From Austropuccinia psidii (Eukaryota; Basidiomycota; Pucciniomycetes; Pucciniales; Sphaerophragmiaceae): a stretch of 64,000 nucleotides of DNA. Made by a program: the position numbers and the translations under genes. The notes beneath the pieces were generated by a model. It was not told the origin of the DNA. It worked only from the letters and a program-made list of their open reading frames with translations, and ran no database searches. Location of the stretch: contig JALGQZ010000004.1 of the NCBI GenBank assembly GCA_023105745.1, positions 10,318,451 through 10,382,450 on the forward strand, written 5' to 3'. Every line of letters begins with the position of its first letter. Within the stretch, counting starts at the first letter, position 1. Positions 32,065-43,380 of the stretch are shown piece by piece.

Positions 32065-33891
32065 TGTGAGCCTTAGAGGTATTTTCATATACCCAAAAGA
32101 CCACAAAAGATAAATTAAGATACAAATATAAATAAAATGAATTTATCTATATTATAAAAATAAAAACTGAAATATAAATACAAATTTCTATTTGAAAACC
32201 AAAATTCAATTCTAATTTGAAAATAAAATTACAATAAAATTCAGAATTATGTAATTATATTTTTACTTGTAAAAATTAAGTAAAAATGAATTTTGAATAA
32301 AAATTGTGAAATTAAAATATTTTTGGTAAAAGGTTATATAAAATATATTCTAAATTTTTATTCAAAAAACAAACATAAAGAAATTATCATACCATTTTAT
32401 TCCTCATAACAAATAAAGTGGGGTCACCTCTGGATGAAATTTCTGTAACTCAACTCTAAATAAGCTTAAATTAAGTTTTTAGTATTTTCAATACAAAAAT
32501 TGAAAATCCTCAAAACTTTAATTTAATTCACGCCGCGTGTGGTGCTAACCATCAATTTCTGTGTTAAGATTGAGGTGCTGTGTTTAGTTTAGAAGCTATG
32601 AGGAATTGCAGTATTTTCAATCGAATTCAATTGAAATGTAAAAATGTGTGCATGTATTACATAAGTGAACTTTTATTTACATATAAGGTATCAATTATTA
32701 CCGTATTTTACTGTACAATTCAATTGAATTACATATGTAAATTACAAGTTTAATAAATGATGAGGAATTTAAGGAAAAAGTAAATTGGAAAGATGAAATT
32801 GGGGGATAAAAGGAACTCTAGCTCTAAGGGGGATCCAGACCCCCAAAATCCTTGCTGACTGGCGTGGGTTGTCAAAATCCATGCAAAATTTCATTACTTT
32901 TGGCCTGGAATTGAGTCACAGGGTCTGTGACTCAATTGATGATGAGGTTTTGATACCAACCAGGGTGGTTTTAACTGCTTCCAAGAGGGTAAAACTAACC
33001 TTAAGTTAAAACAATGTTAGTAAACACAGCTTCAACTGGTTTCTACGCCTTATAAACACATTTTGACGTCTTTTGAAGGCTCTAGACCAGGTATTGCTAT
33101 AGTAATGGCGGATTTAAGGGTCTAAATTGGCTAAAAATGGCTTAAACCAGCCTTTTTTTGGTCTAAACCAGGGTTCAATGATGCCATAATTGGCTTTTCT
33201 GTTGTCATACTGTTTTTCACGACTGACAAGAGTAAATGTTACTTTTTGGAGTAAGAAAATTGATGGCTATAAAAGAATGTCTTCTTTGCCCCACTTTTCT
33301 CTTCATGTCAGAAATTTTTCCTTTTATAATTAGTTTAAACACTGTTAAACCAATCAATAATAGATTCCCACCACCTTTCTTAAATCATTTCATACCTTTA
33401 ACCACGGGAAAAAATCATTATAATCATTGTTTTTAACTCTTATAATCATTTTTACCCCTGAACCACCCCAAAAGTGAATTAAAGCAACTTTCATCACTGT
33501 TAACTTTGTCACTTTGTTTCCAAATTAAATCTGGTCACTTTTGGGTGTGTTTTCTCTTTAATATTCTGTCTAAAGACTTTTTTATTTAATTAATTGCTTG
33601 CAGTTATTTTTCTCAATTAATTGCAATTGAAATTGGTCTTGAAGAAATTTCTTTTGTAACCTTAAATATCTCTTGTAGAGTATTTTTGGATAAATTTTTA
33701 TTGTTGGTAAAACAATAAATCTTTGTAATATTATTGTTTCATACTAATAAAGCTTCAAAAAATAAAAATTGGCTTGTTTTCCTTTAAGAATAATATTTCT
33801 TCCTATTTTTAATTGATTTTTACCTTATACTAATTTTGAGGACAAGAAAAGTACTTGATTTTTAATCAAAGTTTCATATCCACACCTTACA
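32065..33891 (+). repeat. Element D 5' LTR (1,827 bp)
   Basis: TGTGAGCCTTAGAGG to CACACCTTACA. It holds TGACGTC at 33064-33070 and TATAAAA at 33268-33274, about 204 bp apart. No gene inside. Confidence 0.95.
33268..33274 (+). promoter_or_regulatory. TATA box, element D LTR
   Basis: TATAAAA in GATGGCTATAAAAGAATG, the same as in G and close to C. It marks the U3 promoter. Confidence 0.6.
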
Positions 33892-33893
33892 TT

Positions 33894-33907
33894 TGGGGGC
33901 CCAGCTG
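33894..33907 (+). other. Element D primer-binding site (candidate)
   Basis: TGGGGGCCCAGCTG begins 3 nt after the LTR and matches the sites of C and H. Confidence 0.65.
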
Positions 33908-34038
33908 TGATATTCTACCTGTGACATATTTTTTATCCTTTTTTAAAACCTTTTTCTTATATCGAAAAATTTAAAAAACATATAAAAAATACTTATAATT
34001 CAAAAAACCCATAAAAAATATTTTTTTTCATATTATAA

Positions 34039-34115
34039 GTGAGGCTTATATTTTTTATTTTTTTTTGAAATAACCTTTTTTCTACTTAATTAATGTGCTT
34101 TTTCATTAATTTTAG
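34039..34115 (+). other. Element D ORF1 intron 1 (makes the start codon)
   Basis: A donor after TTATAA (GTGAGG) and an acceptor TTTTAG with a T-rich tract before it. Joining gives ...ATA|ATG: the last A upstream plus TG downstream form the ATG of ORF1. H has the same arrangement with a different sequence. Confidence 0.55.
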
Positions 34116-34791
34116 TGTCTGAAAACGTGGTAAGACAAGAAAACATTGAAACAGCCTCAACAGTTACCAGCATTATCCCTGCCAGTACTGTTAATTCAGA
34201 CCATAATAGTACTGTTATTGTGACTCAAAATAAAAAACGTGAACCAATATCTTCTGAATTAATTAACTTAGATACAAGTAATACCCTTCATAAAGCTAAC
34301 AATCTGGCCAATAGTAAGTTTTTGACATAAAAATACTATTTTAAGCCTTTTTAATCATAAAATATGCCTTCAACTAGATCAGGAGCTAGCTATAACCCCT
34401 CAAGAAGCTCCCAGAAAGGTAATTGACATGATTATGGCAGAAGCCAACCAGGTACAGAAGGAAAAGGGTCAGTTGATGACTTCCAAACAGCTAAAATAGG
34501 TCATTCTGATGCTGATAATACCATTTTACCTTCACAAAGAGCTGACACCGCTACACAAAGCCTCAGTGGACATATATAAAGCCAGCCACAAAGCATACAA
34601 CAATTCCCTGCAGTACAAGGAGTACCAGATTCTTGCAGATCTGTGGAAAAAGGGAATGAATTCTTACCTGACTGTGAGAAAATTCCTGGGCCATTCCAAT
34701 ACTTGAAAATTGCTCAATGGATGGCATCCATTGATTGAGAAGAAAAACATGATGCTCTTGACACTAGAATGGAGGAAAAACAACCATCCAC
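34116..34791 (+). pseudogene. Element D ORF1, part 1 (exons 1-2)
   Basis: Exon 1 (34116-34313) codes (M)SENVVRQENIETAS... and is Ser/Thr/Asn-rich. A 64-bp phase-1 intron (34314-34377) uses AATA|GTAAGT and CAACTAG. Exon 2 continues NQELAITPQEAPRKVIDMIM..., then the helix ...YKEYQILADLWKKGMNSYLTVRKFLG. Stops at 34497-34499 and near 34706 are single changes. At 34791 F is inserted; the frame goes on in the same phase at 45664. The exon-2 frame differs from that of the ATG at 34363, which lies in the intron. Confidence 0.65.
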
Positions 34792-36669
34792 TGTGGAACT
34801 CCTTTTGGTGTGGGATTGGATAAGGCAGTCCTTGAGGGGGAAATCACAGGTAAACAGTTTTTAATTGCTGAAATAATCCTGTAACCAAGGGTGCTAATGG
34901 TGTTTTAGCTGCCCCTCTGAATATACTAAACAATCTCCCTACAGAGCTCACAAATCAATATTTAAGATTGTGGCTTTACAACTAGAGAAGACTTTTCAGC
35001 AGTCTCTATCAGACCTATTCAATAATCAGACTAATGATAAAATAATAATAATTTTAAATAATAAATTTGTAGGTGATTTCAAGATGATAAGATAATAATT
35101 GAGTAGATAAATAATAGATAAAATAGTGCTGAGTGGTGATTTTAAGTGGTTTTCTTGGTTAAAGGTATTTTGTTTCATGGATAATAGTTTAATATGAGAA
35201 AATTTAGTAATAGTGATAATATATAATAATATTGTTTAATAATTTAAATAAGTGTAATTGATAAATAATTTTGATAATATGTTAAATTTATATTTTGTGA
35301 TAATAATAATAGTGATATGGATTTTCTTCTAGTGAGAAGAGTATAATATAAATATTTTGTTGAATATGAGTATTTAACTAATAGATGAATTTATAATATA
35401 GGCAGACCTACTGTTAACTACAGCTATTTATAAACCACTATTTAGTGTAATTTTAATAATAATAATAATTTCTAGATTAACCTACTAGTAAGGGATGAAT
35501 AATTATTCTCCTTCTTGGTATATAATTATTTGCATGAGGAAAGAGGAGAAAAATGAGAGAGAGAGGCCTCTTTTTATGTTGTGAGAAGTACCCATGGGCT
35601 CTCCATGTAAAGTGTTATTCTTGCCCTTGAGGTAATTTTGCTGGTGTAGATTTTTTGTAACAAAAGTCAGATGACCTATCTGCTACACTGTATTAGTAAT
35701 CTTGCACAGCCTTGAGAGATTAATGCTAGTGTGTAAAATTGAGAATGGTGTCATATGACTGAAATATTTTTCCATTTGTTTGGTCAAAATGAAGGTTGAG
35801 ATGTTTTCCTTGGTGGGGATTTTTGATAAAAGTATCAGATGACTTCTCATTTGCACTGCTTTAGTCAGCTTGCACAGCCTTGAGGAATTAATGCTGGTGA
35901 GTAAAGGATGAAGATGGTGTCATGTGAATAAGCCCCTGTATACTTTTTTTGTAAGATTTATCTAGTTCCAGGTGATCATGCTGTGTAATGTGGGGATATC
36001 TTGGGTTTTAATTCTTGATTACTGTAATTGCTGTGTGGTTTAAAGTTTAGTGTATTCCCCTTGCATGCAGCTGGTTGAAATTGAATTGAGTTATATTTGA
36101 TGATCCTGAGGCTGTGTACTGTACAGATCTTATGCATCTGGACTGCATAAGTCTTATTTGGGCTTCTGTATTGTTGTGTAATTTTTAAGTTTTCTCTTCT
36201 TTTTTTTTAGTGGATTTTCCCATGTATTGAGTTGAATTGGATACTGTCATGTGATCCTTGTGTCACATGAACTGTATTTTGTTACTGTGATTCTTAGTAA
36301 TATAATATTCTTGATGGATTTAGAGTGGATATAATGTTACAATGTTACTTTTCCCATGTAATTTTGAGTTTCTGTATGTATTAAGCCTATTGTTGATTCT
36401 GTAAGGCTTATATGTAGGTTTTCTTGTATAATTCCATAAGATTGGATTCCCCTATTATTTACTTAATTGTAGAAATATATTGGATATTTCAATTCTGAAT
36501 GCCAAATCTTCCATTCCTCCCTAATATTGATGTTATTCCTGAGTGTGTGTGATCTTTAATCATGTCCTTTGAGTGGTGATTTCCTGAATTAGTCATTTTG
36601 ATCTTGATTTTCTGACTTTTAATTTCCAAAAAATTTCTTGAAACTGGTAAAAAGGTATGGAATACCACA
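34792..36669 (-). repeat. Element F 3' LTR (1,878 bp)
   Basis: Nearly identical to 43781-45659. On the plus strand it starts TGTGGAACTCC and ends GGAATACCACA. AT-rich, no gene seen. Confidence 0.95.
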
Positions 36670-36683
36670 TCCCCCTCTCCATT
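36670..36683 (-). other. Element F polypurine tract
   Basis: On the minus strand AATGGAGAGGGGGA lies directly before the LTR start TGTGGTATTCC. It fixes the orientation of F. Confidence 0.85.
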
Positions 36684-37037
36684 TAATGCTGTCCCCAGCA
36701 TTCCAGTTTCAAGTACAATATCCTGGGTTCATAAGTGAGAATCTTCTTTCTTTAAATTTTTATTTCAATAAATTCAGCTGATAATTCCATTGATGGCTTG
36801 TTATATTGATTTTGAATCTCCATTTCTTCATATTTGATTTGTACCCTCTTGTTTCTTCTTGTTTGTTTGTTTATCCATGTTAATGTTGTCCTATATCATC
36901 AATACTGATTTAGGGTGATTTCCCTCTCCATTTGATAAAAATTCTTCCAGCTACTAACAAATTATCTTGATTAAATATTTCCACCAGTGTTGCCATAAAA
37001 TAAAATAAATGAATAATAATAAAAAAGGAAATTGGTA

Positions 37038-37362
37038 CAGTTTAAGGTCTTATCCAGGACCTCTGCTTTAGTCCTGAGACTGTAATTAGCATAAAATAAT
37101 GTTGATGAGGAAGTTTAAGGTCATAATAAGGACCTTTTCTTGAGTCTTGATTTTGAATAAGTACTATAAAGAAATTATTTAGACAGTTTAAGGTCTTATC
37201 AAGGACCATTTATTGAGTTCTTGAAGTTTCTTTGATAAAAAAATGGTTTAGACAGTTTAAGGTCTTATCAACGACCTCTTCTTGAAGTAATTATTTTGTT
37301 GAAGTGTCTTGATGAATGATGAAATAATGATCCAGACAGTTTAAGGTCTTATCTAGGACCTT
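37038..37362 (-). repeat. Five ~73-bp hairpin repeats in the element F 3' region
   Basis: Plus-strand cores AGTTTAAGGTC...GGACC at about 37039, 37112, 37184, 37253 and 37337. Each has AGGTC and GACC(T) arms 7-9 nt apart that can form a short hairpin. The linkers also share TTCTTGAGT-like text. They lie about 370-690 bp from the 3' LTR. Confidence 0.7.
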
Positions 37363-38020
37363 TTCTTGAGTTAATTTGGTTGGTATTATTGTTTTACTAA
37401 TTTGATTGATTTTGGTGAGTTTTGTTTTGTTGTTTTTCCTTTTATTGTATTTAACAATATTGAGACCCCATATGTTCTTGAGTAAAATTAATACCCATGT
37501 CATCCTCTTCATGACAACTCTACACTATAACCCATTGATGATTATTAAATGGGTGGGCACCCCCTCTCCATTTAAAAATTTTTGCCCTAATTACCACTTT
37601 TTATACCAGTCATGATGTTTTTTTTTTTTTTTTTTTTTTTTTTTTTGAAGAAAATGATAATACAATAATTTGGAGTATAAAGAAATGATAATAATAATAA
37701 GAATATTCAAATAATAATATAACATAAGATAAAATTAATCAAGAAAATAATAATGATTAATATATAAAATATGAAAAAATACATGAGGGTATAAATGTAC
37801 TAGAAATATATGTATATAGTGATTAATAAATAAAAATAGAACATAATTCAATAATTAAAATAATTTGATTAAAAAAATAAATGAATAAGTAAAATATAAT
37901 TTAAATTTTAAGTGATAAAGATTCTTTCCTTTTTTTAATAATAATAATAATTTTAATTTTAATAAATTTAATTTTAATTTTAATAATAATAATAATTTTA
38001 ATTTTAATAAATTTAATTTT

Positions 38021-38059
<39 letters not shown>

Positions 38060-38653
38060 GAGTAGCTGGGTGTGAATACTTCAAATTTGAAGTATTTGGT
38101 TTTGTTTTCTAGCCGCGGGTGTTTCTTTTCTTGACTTTTCAATCCAACTTCTACTATTTTTTTTTCTAATTGATTTTTTGTTTTTTCTTTGTTTTATTTT
38201 TGTTTTTTGTAGCTTCTACATTGTACTGTACTGTATAGTACAGTACTCTTCTGTCTTCGTCGCGATCAATCATTTATATTATTTTTTTTTTTTTATAATT
38301 TTTTATTGTTATATTTTATATTTTTTTTTTTTTAGAAAATAAATAAAAACTTATAAATAAGTTTTTTTTTTTTTTTTTTTTTTAAAATAAAATAAATAAT
38401 TTTTTTTTTTTTTTTTTTAATTTTTTAATTTTTATTTAAAAGATAAAATAAATAATTTTATTTTATTTTTTTTTTATAACAATTAAATGAATCCAATAAA
38501 AAGAGAAAATAAAGATAAATAAATAAATTCATAAAATTAAAATAAAAAATAAAAAAGTATTATTATTTTTTATATGGATGTTTGAGACCAGAAAAAAAAT
38601 TCAATAAAAATGGATAAGATAAGAAAGAAACAAATGATTGTTATATAAAAAAA
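37363..38653 (-). other. Element F AT-rich 3' noncoding region with homopolymers
   Basis: Between ORF2 and the hairpin repeats. There are long T runs on the plus strand (from about 37619, 38025 and 38361), ATA/TAA microsatellites near 37690 and 37940-38020, and a duplicated AATTTTAATTTTAATAAATTT segment. On the coding strand these are poly(A) tracts. No supported gene. Confidence 0.7.
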
Positions 38654-41600
38654 TCATTGAGGATGTGAGAATTTGTTGCCAATGATGCCTTTGAATTTGG
38701 TTTTTTTAGCTGTAAGTTCATTTCTTCTTTCATTATTGTAATTTTGAGCTTGGAAATCTTCATTCTTATCAAAGTAATCCTGGATAATTTTTCCATTTCC
38801 ATCATTATTTTCTGTCCAATCCTCATTTTGTGTAGAGGTCTGATATTGCCTTGCCAAATGGGCTTGCAAACTTGGGCATAGCTTTTTGTTCTGAGTAATC
38901 CAAAAATACTCCTTTTCTTCCTTAGTCTTCTTCTTCTTTTTATTACTTTCTGTTTGTTTATTTGATGCTTTCTTTATTCCTTCTAGCCACTTTACATGCT
39001 GAACTGAGCATTGATGATCTTGTTCAGTTATTTTGTACAGTTCCTGGTTACAATTTTCATTCCTCAAAGGATGCCAATTGGTATAGCCTTCCCAGGGAAA
39101 TTGGTCTTCTGTAAGTAAAATTCCATCTGCTTCAATTTCTTCCATACTTGTTGATTTTGATAAAGCCTTTTGGTCTTGTTTTTCCTGTCTGTTACTGATG
39201 TTTTCCTTTATTTCTTCATTTTTATTTCTTTGGATTTCTTTGGCTTTGTCCAAAGAAAAGTAATTTATTTCCAAATTAAAATTGGTATTTTCTTTATCAG
39301 AGTGATGGTGTGGGGTAGGTGAGTCTTCCTTTTTGGAATTGGCTGAATTATTTATAGAATTAGAACTACACATATCATTTGGCTGTGGTTTCTTTTCCAT
39401 AAAATATGGCTTTATAGGATTTCTGATGCTGGTAAGATCTTGAGGTTTTGGGTTATATGGAACTTCATTTTTGGTAATTTCACTTCCTTTTTCTACAGTT
39501 ACCACTTTCTTGATAGCTTTATTTTCAGGTTGGATTTCCTTATTCAACTCTCTTCTTGGGTTGAAATTTTTAAGGTGTTGAAAATATTCTGGGAATGTTG
39601 GATCCTTATTGGATGTATGGATATGACACAGGTTATTTTCTATGGGAAGATAAGTCTCTGATTTGTTTTCCACACAATCTTCTGTGTTTATTGGGTAAGT
39701 GAATTCTTTATGAATGTCCATTTCCTTATTATTTTCACCTTTACAAAATATGTCAGAATTGTTATTTTGAATTTTGGTTTCTGTTACTTTATGATCTTTT
39801 GTAGTTGACATGGGTGATTCCTTCAGGTTGATTGACTTTTCCTCTTGTTGGTTGAAGCTAGTATTTTCAGTTTTCTGTTCAAGTCCTTCCTCTTTTGAAA
39901 GCTTGGTAAGCTCAGTATATCCTAAATTTTCTTCAATACCTGCTACAGGAGGGTCAAATGTATTTTCATTGACTTTTGTGTTTTCTCTATTTTGTCCTGA
40001 ATTTTGATTTAGATATTCTGGGTCCAAGGAGGGTAGGTACTTCATAGCCTTAACTGTTTCTTCCTTTGTAATACCACTGATTAGTGTTGAGGGCTGTGCC
40101 CTTGGATCAATTTCAGGTGTTGAGCTTTGTTTTAGTTTATGTCTAATAATCTCCTTGTCCTTCCTAATTAGTTTGGATATTGATTTGACTAATTTCTTGG
40201 GTGATAATCTGCTTTTGAGGGATTTCTTCTTAGTAACTAGATTATAATCAGGGTCTCTGTGAGTGATTCCAGGTATCTCTTGCATAATGAATTCCCCTTG
40301 ACTAATTGTGTTGGATTCTGTTTTTATGACCCCCTGTCCTTCTGTTATTATGGAGTCTTGATGGATAGTCTTGATTGAGCTTTCATTTTTTCTGGTATTT
40401 TGTTTCTCTAAGTCCAAAATTCCTGTGAGGGTTTTAGGTGAAGTCTTATTTTCTACATGTGTGTTGGCCAAAGTTGGAATTTCTTGAGGTGACTCTTTAT
40501 TTTTGGAAAATTTGATATCACTTCCTATATTCCCAGAACTTTCCTTATCTTCTGTATCAACTGAGGCTAATTCCACTTTTATTTCCCTTTTATATTCAGA
40601 TTCCATTATTTCTTCTTCCTTAAGTACTTGGTGAGGATGTTCTTGTGAAATTTCCTGATTGTTGGAGCTTGGTTCTTTTTCTACTGATAATTCTTTCCAA
40701 TCTTCCAATTTGGAAACTGCACATGTTTCCATGCCTGCTGGTGGATTTTCTCTCCACCCTACTTTCTGTGGTGAACAAATTGGTAAGCAAAGTCTTCTTC
40801 CATCAGGCTCTATATAACTGAATATTTCCCCTTTTTGTTGAGAAAAGTCTAATCTGATGTTATTGTCTGCAAGGAAGGGTCTTCCCAATACTGTATGCAC
40901 TGCTCCTCTTGCTACAAAAAGGTGTATATTTCTTTCTTCCCCAGTGACTAAGGTAATTGGGGTAAATTCTGCTAATCCAACTATTGAAGTACAATGACCA
41001 CCAATTCCTCTTAAATTCATGTTGAGACATCTTGTGGTGAGTCCTGCTTTTATTGCTGAATCTTCTGGTATTATGTTCAATTCTGATCCTGTGTCTACTA
41101 ATGCCATTATTTCATGTCCATCTTCTCCCAAATATACTTGCATAAATCCCAGTGGACAGGCATAATGTAGTTTGGGCTGTTCATAATCTCCTAAATGATG
41201 GTTTATGAGTTTGGTTTGAATTTCTTTTGTATCAAGTGAGTTAATTGAGTTTCTTTCTTCTGTTGTCAAATTTTTAAGCTGGTTGATAACTTTGGGTGAC
41301 ATAATAAGAACCTGTTCTAAGGTGAGATTTATCTTCTGATCCAAAACCTTTTTGATAATTTGACTCATAACCTCTTGAAATTCTGTGTGTTCTTGCTTGA
41401 TATCCTTGTTTTTAATGGTATTTTGAGTCAATTCCTTCTTCTTTCCAGAATCCTGTTTTTCTTTAACTTCTGGGCTAACTTCTTCCTCTTTGAACTCTTG
41501 AGGTTTCTTGAATTTAGTGGGAATAATTGTTTTTTCCACTGTTCCATGTTCATCTTCAATATAGGCTCCAGGTATGTTTGGTTTCTTTTTTAAAGGTGTT

Positions 41601-41974
41601 TCCATTATTTTTGGTAGTGGCTTTGTTGGTTCTTGACTTGGATGCTCATTTCTAGAGGATCTTTGTTTAGTGTTTCTTAATCCATAATTATTGAGAAATG
41701 GATCATTGGCTGATGATATGGTTGGTGGCTGCCAGCTTCCCCAATCTTCAATTTTGGCTATAGCTGTTGCAATGTCATTTTCCTTGGCTTGTATTATGTT
41801 TAATTCTTTTGGTTGATGTGTTGATTCTTTAACTTCATTTTCTTTTCTTTTCTTGGTAAGTTCTTCTTGTTCTTTTGCAAATTCTTCAACTAACTTCTTT
41901 GGTGATATTTTCCCACAGTTGGTACTCTTTGCCAATTGGGAAACAAGAATCCACCTCCTTGTCTGCTGACCCAT
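38654..41974 (-). CDS. Element F ORF2: protease polyprotein, no RT
   Basis: 1,106 codons without a stop. The first 80 nt overlap the end of gag in the -1 frame, so the protein is probably made as a Gag fusion by frameshifting. About residues 1-270 are Glu/Lys/Pro-rich. A retropepsin-like domain lies near residues 275-400: YACPLGFMQVYL, active site ALVDTGSELNIIP, then GIGG and VLGRPFLADNNIRLDF, the usual flap and hydrophobic-Gly parts. The last 700 residues are charged and low in complexity, with no RT, RNase H or integrase motif. The intact length and young LTRs suggest it still codes. Similar proteins are, as I recall, common in Austropuccinia psidii. Confidence 0.85.
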   Translation of the reverse strand: MGQQTRRWILVSQLAKSTNCGKISPKKLVEEFAKEQEELTKKRKENEVKESTHQPKELNIIQAKENDIATAIAKIEDWGSWQPPTISSANDPFLNNYGLRNTKQRSSRNEHPSQEPTKPLPKIMETPLKKKPNIPGAYIEDEHGTVEKTIIPTKFKKPQEFKEEEVSPEVKEKQDSGKKKELTQNTIKNKDIKQEHTEFQEVMSQIIKKVLDQKINLTLEQVLIMSPKVINQLKNLTTEERNSINSLDTKEIQTKLINHHLGDYEQPKLHYACPLGFMQVYLGEDGHEIMALVDTGSELNIIPEDSAIKAGLTTRCLNMNLRGIGGHCTSIVGLAEFTPITLVTGEERNIHLFVARGAVHTVLGRPFLADNNIRLDFSQQKGEIFSYIEPDGRRLCLPICSPQKVGWRENPPAGMETCAVSKLEDWKELSVEKEPSSNNQEISQEHPHQVLKEEEIMESEYKREIKVELASVDTEDKESSGNIGSDIKFSKNKESPQEIPTLANTHVENKTSPKTLTGILDLEKQNTRKNESSIKTIHQDSIITEGQGVIKTESNTISQGEFIMQEIPGITHRDPDYNLVTKKKSLKSRLSPKKLVKSISKLIRKDKEIIRHKLKQSSTPEIDPRAQPSTLISGITKEETVKAMKYLPSLDPEYLNQNSGQNRENTKVNENTFDPPVAGIEENLGYTELTKLSKEEGLEQKTENTSFNQQEEKSINLKESPMSTTKDHKVTETKIQNNNSDIFCKGENNKEMDIHKEFTYPINTEDCVENKSETYLPIENNLCHIHTSNKDPTFPEYFQHLKNFNPRRELNKEIQPENKAIKKVVTVEKGSEITKNEVPYNPKPQDLTSIRNPIKPYFMEKKPQPNDMCSSNSINNSANSKKEDSPTPHHHSDKENTNFNLEINYFSLDKAKEIQRNKNEEIKENISNRQEKQDQKALSKSTSMEEIEADGILLTEDQFPWEGYTNWHPLRNENCNQELYKITEQDHQCSVQHVKWLEGIKKASNKQTESNKKKKKTKEEKEYFWITQNKKLCPSLQAHLARQYQTSTQNEDWTENNDGNGKIIQDYFDKNEDFQAQNYNNERRNELTAKKTKFKGIIGNKFSHPQ

Positions 41975-43380
41975 TTTCTATTTTGATCTTCAAAGAGGTA
42001 GTTGCATCTGTTAACTGAATGTCCTTCTCCAAGACAGTAATAACATTTTACATAAGGTCTTGGTATGTTTTGTGCTGGTGTATAGGGAATATGCCTTTGT
42101 GAAAAGGGTGGTAAGTTGTCTTTTGGGTACCTTGATTGATTTTCCTGCTTGAGTACCTGACCTGTTTTATTTTGAGGTAGTACTGCTTCTGTTATTTCCT
42201 TAATTTGCTTGATGAAGTCCTTTATTTCTTTCTTTTCTTCTTGATCCTGAATCCTGGGTCTTTGTTGTTCTTTAATTTTATTATTAAGCTCCTTCAGTTG
42301 ATTTAAGGCATTTTCCATGGTGTCATCTTCAAATTGTACTTTCTTTGCTTGTGTATTACCTATATGTAGCTGATTTAATCCATAATGGGAGGTTGTGTCT
42401 TCAGCTCTGTCCCTTGATATGATCACAGTTTCTAGCTCTTGCTCTATATAGCTCTTCAATACTTTCATTTCTGGTACAATATATCCACCATCCCTTGCTT
42501 GGATCATAACCTTATCTCTTCTCATTTCCTTGATTATGGAAGTCCTAATTTCTGTTGAAAGACTGGCATAGAGCTCTTCATTATGCTCAATTTCCCTTCT
42601 AATGTATCCGTATTTTAAAAGATAATTTGTGATCTTTTCATATTCTCCAATAAATCTCTTGTATTCAGCTAGGTTTCTAATTCCTCCTTCTCTTTTGGTA
42701 TTATTGAAAAGCTTCTCCAAAGAATCTGGTCTATATCTTCTGTCTGGCTCTACTGTTCCCCATTCTGTAGTAAGTTCTTCTTTGAGTTTTGTCCAGTTCT
42801 TCTCTTCATAACCTTGCATTGCTTCAATCTTCTCCTTAACTTCTTCAGATGCTGACATAAAAATAACTTTTCTTGCTATATCTTCTCCACTAGCTCCTTC
42901 AATTTTGGCTGCTGCTTCCACTCTCTTGATAAATTTTTCTACTTCATTACCATCAAAAACAAGATTATAATCTTTAGCTCTTACCTTAACAATAGGAGAT
43001 GTTACCTTAGGAATTTCCTTTTGTAATGGACTTGGATGGTTTGGTGTAGCTAAAAATACCTTCTTTGGGATACTCTGTGATCTTTGTTCTGTTTTGGGTG
43101 TGGATGTTGCTCTAGGACCAGGTGTAGGTGATATTGGTGAGTCTTCAGGTCTAACATGCCTTGATAATGTTTGTTCACTTGGACTGGCTGCAGGTGTGTA
43201 AGATGTTTGTTCCCTTCTTTTTCCTTTCTTTTTACTTTGTGTTAATAATAAATCTTGCATTTGCTTCATAAGACTTTGGATCTGTACTGTTTGATCTTCC
43301 TCTTCACTTTCTTCTGCATACTGTCCTTCTACAGTATCTTCAGGTAATGGTGGTAAGTCAGATGTTGATTGTTGATTCAT
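41890..43380 (-). CDS. gag: Element F Gag
   Basis: 496 codons from the first ATG. The order is an acidic N-terminus, a basic KKKGKRRE patch, a Ser/Pro-rich linker (residues 60-125), a capsid-type helical domain (about 130-320: YNLVFDGNEVEKFIKRVEAAAKIEG ... WTKLKEELTTEWG ... EYKRFIGEYEKI), and a zinc knuckle CYYCLGEGHSVNRC (CX2CX4HX4C) near 455-470. Gag coats the RNA and forms the particle. The frame stays open for about 94 more codons upstream (to 43662) with no ATG and coding-like text, so the true start may lie further up or come from splicing. No stops: a live-looking gene. Confidence 0.88.
   Translation of the reverse strand: MNQQSTSDLPPLPEDTVEGQYAEESEEEDQTVQIQSLMKQMQDLLLTQSKKKGKRREQTSYTPAASPSEQTLSRHVRPEDSPISPTPGPRATSTPKTEQRSQSIPKKVFLATPNHPSPLQKEIPKVTSPIVKVRAKDYNLVFDGNEVEKFIKRVEAAAKIEGASGEDIARKVIFMSASEEVKEKIEAMQGYEEKNWTKLKEELTTEWGTVEPDRRYRPDSLEKLFNNTKREGGIRNLAEYKRFIGEYEKITNYLLKYGYIRREIEHNEELYASLSTEIRTSIIKEMRRDKVMIQARDGGYIVPEMKVLKSYIEQELETVIISRDRAEDTTSHYGLNQLHIGNTQAKKVQFEDDTMENALNQLKELNNKIKEQQRPRIQDQEEKKEIKDFIKQIKEITEAVLPQNKTGQVLKQENQSRYPKDNLPPFSQRHIPYTPAQNIPRPYVKCYYCLGEGHSVNRCNYLFEDQNRKWVSRQGGGFLFPNWQRVPTVGKYHQRS
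41908..41914 (-). promoter_or_regulatory. Candidate -1 frameshift heptamer, element F
   Basis: GGGAAAA on the minus strand is in the gag frame as G GGA AAA, 18 nt before the gag stop. A -1 slip there reads directly into ORF2 (...TVGK then ISPKKLVEEF). It is the same heptamer as in B. No strong downstream stem is obvious. Confidence 0.5.
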
